The notes below the pieces were generated by a model. The model did not search any database, was not told where the DNA came from, and saw only the letters and a list, made by a program, of their open reading frames with translations. This document shows positions 6,086-7,176 of a stretch of DNA of 7,176 bases, piece after piece (the stretch's first letter is position 1; each line of letters starts with the position of its first letter). Where the stretch lies: assembly GCA_043817345.1 (NCBI GenBank), contig JBDRGZ010000005.1:1-7176 (forward strand), written 5' to 3'. Both the position numbers and the translations under genes were made by a program. Source of the stretch: CAYSXS01 sp043817345. Lineage in GTDB: Bacteria > Patescibacteriota > Patescibacteriia > UBA2196.

Positions 6086-7176
6086 ATGAGAAATAAACTA
6101 TTTGTAATTGAAGAAAACCCAAGACACATTAAAGATTCTAGGTTATCTACATATAACAGTAAGGATAGCTTTAGTTTTGTTGAATCTGATGATAGGAGAG
6201 ATACTTTAAAAGCAAATGTTAGTAAAAAGAGAATTACTATATTTTTTCTCTTCATATTTTTAGTAATCTTTATCTTTGCTAGCCGACTCTTCTATTTACA
6301 AATAATTCAAGGTGAAAAATGGCAATTAATTGCAGAAGGTAATAGGATTAGACTTGAAAAAGAAACTCCTCCTCGAGGGATAATTTTTGATTCACAAGGT
6401 AAAACTTTAGTAAACAATATTCCTAATTTTATCCTTTCCTTTATACCCGCAGATATTTCTGAAAAAGAACGGGAAAAGAAAAATATTTTAGGTTTTGTTA
6501 ATAAGGAGTTTGTAGAAATAGATATTAATGTTTTCCAAGAAAAGATGAATAAAGAGAATGAATTTCCTTATGAACCTGTTGAGATTATTGATAATATATC
6601 ATACGAACAAGCAATGAATCTAAGATTAAAATTAAAAGATTATCCAGGTTTAAAATTAACATATGTGAGTAATAGGGAATATATTGAAGAATCATATGGC
6701 TTAGCACACATGTTAGGGTATTTAGGTAAAATTAATCAACAGGAATGGGAAAGTATAGATAAGAATAATTATCTATTAATTGATTTTATAGGGCGTAGTG
6801 GTTTAGAAAAACAATATGAAGATGCTTTGCGTGGCCAAGTTGGTTTAAAAGAAATTGAAGTAGATGTATTAGGAAGAGTTAAAAAAGTCATTAGTGAACA
6901 AGAATCAAAAAGTGGAGATAATCTAATATTAAGTATTGACGCAGAATTTAATAAGGTGTTTACAGATATTCTATGTTCAGAGGCTGATAAGTTTGAAGGA
7001 AAAGCAGCTGGTATTGCATTAAATCCACAAAACGGAGAAATATTAGCTATGGTTTCTTGCCCAACGTATGATAATAACTATTTCACTAATACTTTAAAAA
7101 ATTCAGAAGAAATTACTCAATTAATAACAAACGAAAAACAACCGCTATTTAATAGAGCTATTCAAGGAGAATATCC
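6086..7176 (+). CDS. mrdA: Penicillin-binding protein 2 (class B transpeptidase), 3'-truncated
   Basis: PBP2 is a membrane-bound D,D-transpeptidase that cross-links peptidoglycan during cell elongation, working with RodA. The frame runs from ATG 6086 to the window edge (363 complete codons; the family is usually about 600 or more residues). A 49-residue charged cytoplasmic tail precedes one membrane span at about 50-66. The dimerisation domain follows, with PPRGIIFDSQGKTL (95-108), HMLGYLG and GRSGLEKQYEDALRGQ from residue 236. The transpeptidase domain then begins with AAGIALNPQNGEILAMVSCP. The window ends at NRAIQGEYP, just before the expected PGSTFK-like SxxK catalytic motif, so the active site cannot be checked. 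No usable start exists upstream in frame, since TGA occurs at 6014-6016 and no ATG, GTG or TTG follows before 6086. No Shine-Dalgarno sequence is visible. It could instead be the division paralogue FtsI, but GRSGLEKQYE and the long dimerisation domain favour PBP2. Confidence 0.9.
   Translation, partial: MRNKLFVIEENPRHIKDSRLSTYNSKDSFSFVESDDRRDTLKANVSKKRITIFFLFIFLVIFIFASRLFYLQIIQGEKWQLIAEGNRIRLEKETPPRGIIFDSQGKTLVNNIPNFILSFIPADISEKEREKKNILGFVNKEFVEIDINVFQEKMNKENEFPYEPVEIIDNISYEQAMNLRLKLKDYPGLKLTYVSNREYIEESYGLAHMLGYLGKINQQEWESIDKNNYLLIDFIGRSGLEKQYEDALRGQVGLKEIEVDVLGRVKKVISEQESKSGDNLILSIDAEFNKVFTDILCSEADKFEGKAAGIALNPQNGEILAMVSCPTYDNNYFTNTLKNSEEITQLITNEKQPLFNRAIQGEY

Overview
The window looks like chromosomal DNA of an AT-rich bacterium, most likely a member of the Patescibacteria (Candidate Phyla Radiation). 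The grounds are gene content and order: a membrane-anchored protein of unknown function directly upstream of a TraG/HerA-like ATPase that carries a C-terminal zinc ribbon, and a sigma-region-4 protein fused to HARE-type winged helices. I recognise both arrangements from that group but cannot confirm the lineage without a search. All genes lie on the + strand. The standard code fits: glycines are GGN, the intact reading frames contain no in-frame TGA, and the visible stops are TAA or TAG. This argues against the UGA=Gly code of Gracilibacteria and Absconditabacteria.

Layout. 2-727 is the C-terminal two thirds of the protein-export subunit SecF, cut by the left edge. Starting on the next base, 728-1180 encodes a small L,D-transpeptidase (YkuD fold) interrupted by one in-frame TAA at 866-868. 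A near-consensus promoter (1184-1212) and a perfect 12-bp inverted repeat (1238-1263) lead into 1286-2407, a DNA-binding protein made of sigma-70 region 4 followed by several winged-helix modules. A weak terminator-like hairpin and an extended -10 promoter separate it from a two-gene operon. That operon holds a single-pass membrane protein (2504-3901) and, 4 bases later, a TraG/HerA-like ATPase (3906-5798). It ends in a strong intrinsic terminator (5817-5841). The next 245 bases hold a cluster of palindromic repeats with TGTCATCC/GGATGACA ends. They run almost to the start of a class B penicillin-binding protein of the PBP2 (MrdA) type (6086 onward), which is cut by the right edge just before its catalytic SxxK motif.

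How the genes relate. Three genes concern the envelope: SecF in protein export, and the L,D-transpeptidase and PBP2 in peptidoglycan synthesis or remodelling. The 2504/3906 pair looks like a membrane-tethered DNA-translocating motor, with DNA transfer or uptake as an inferred role. The regulator between them has its own promoter and a possible operator. The points most worth following are the interrupted transpeptidase, the regulator's architecture with the palindrome in its leader, and the ATPase/anchor pair.
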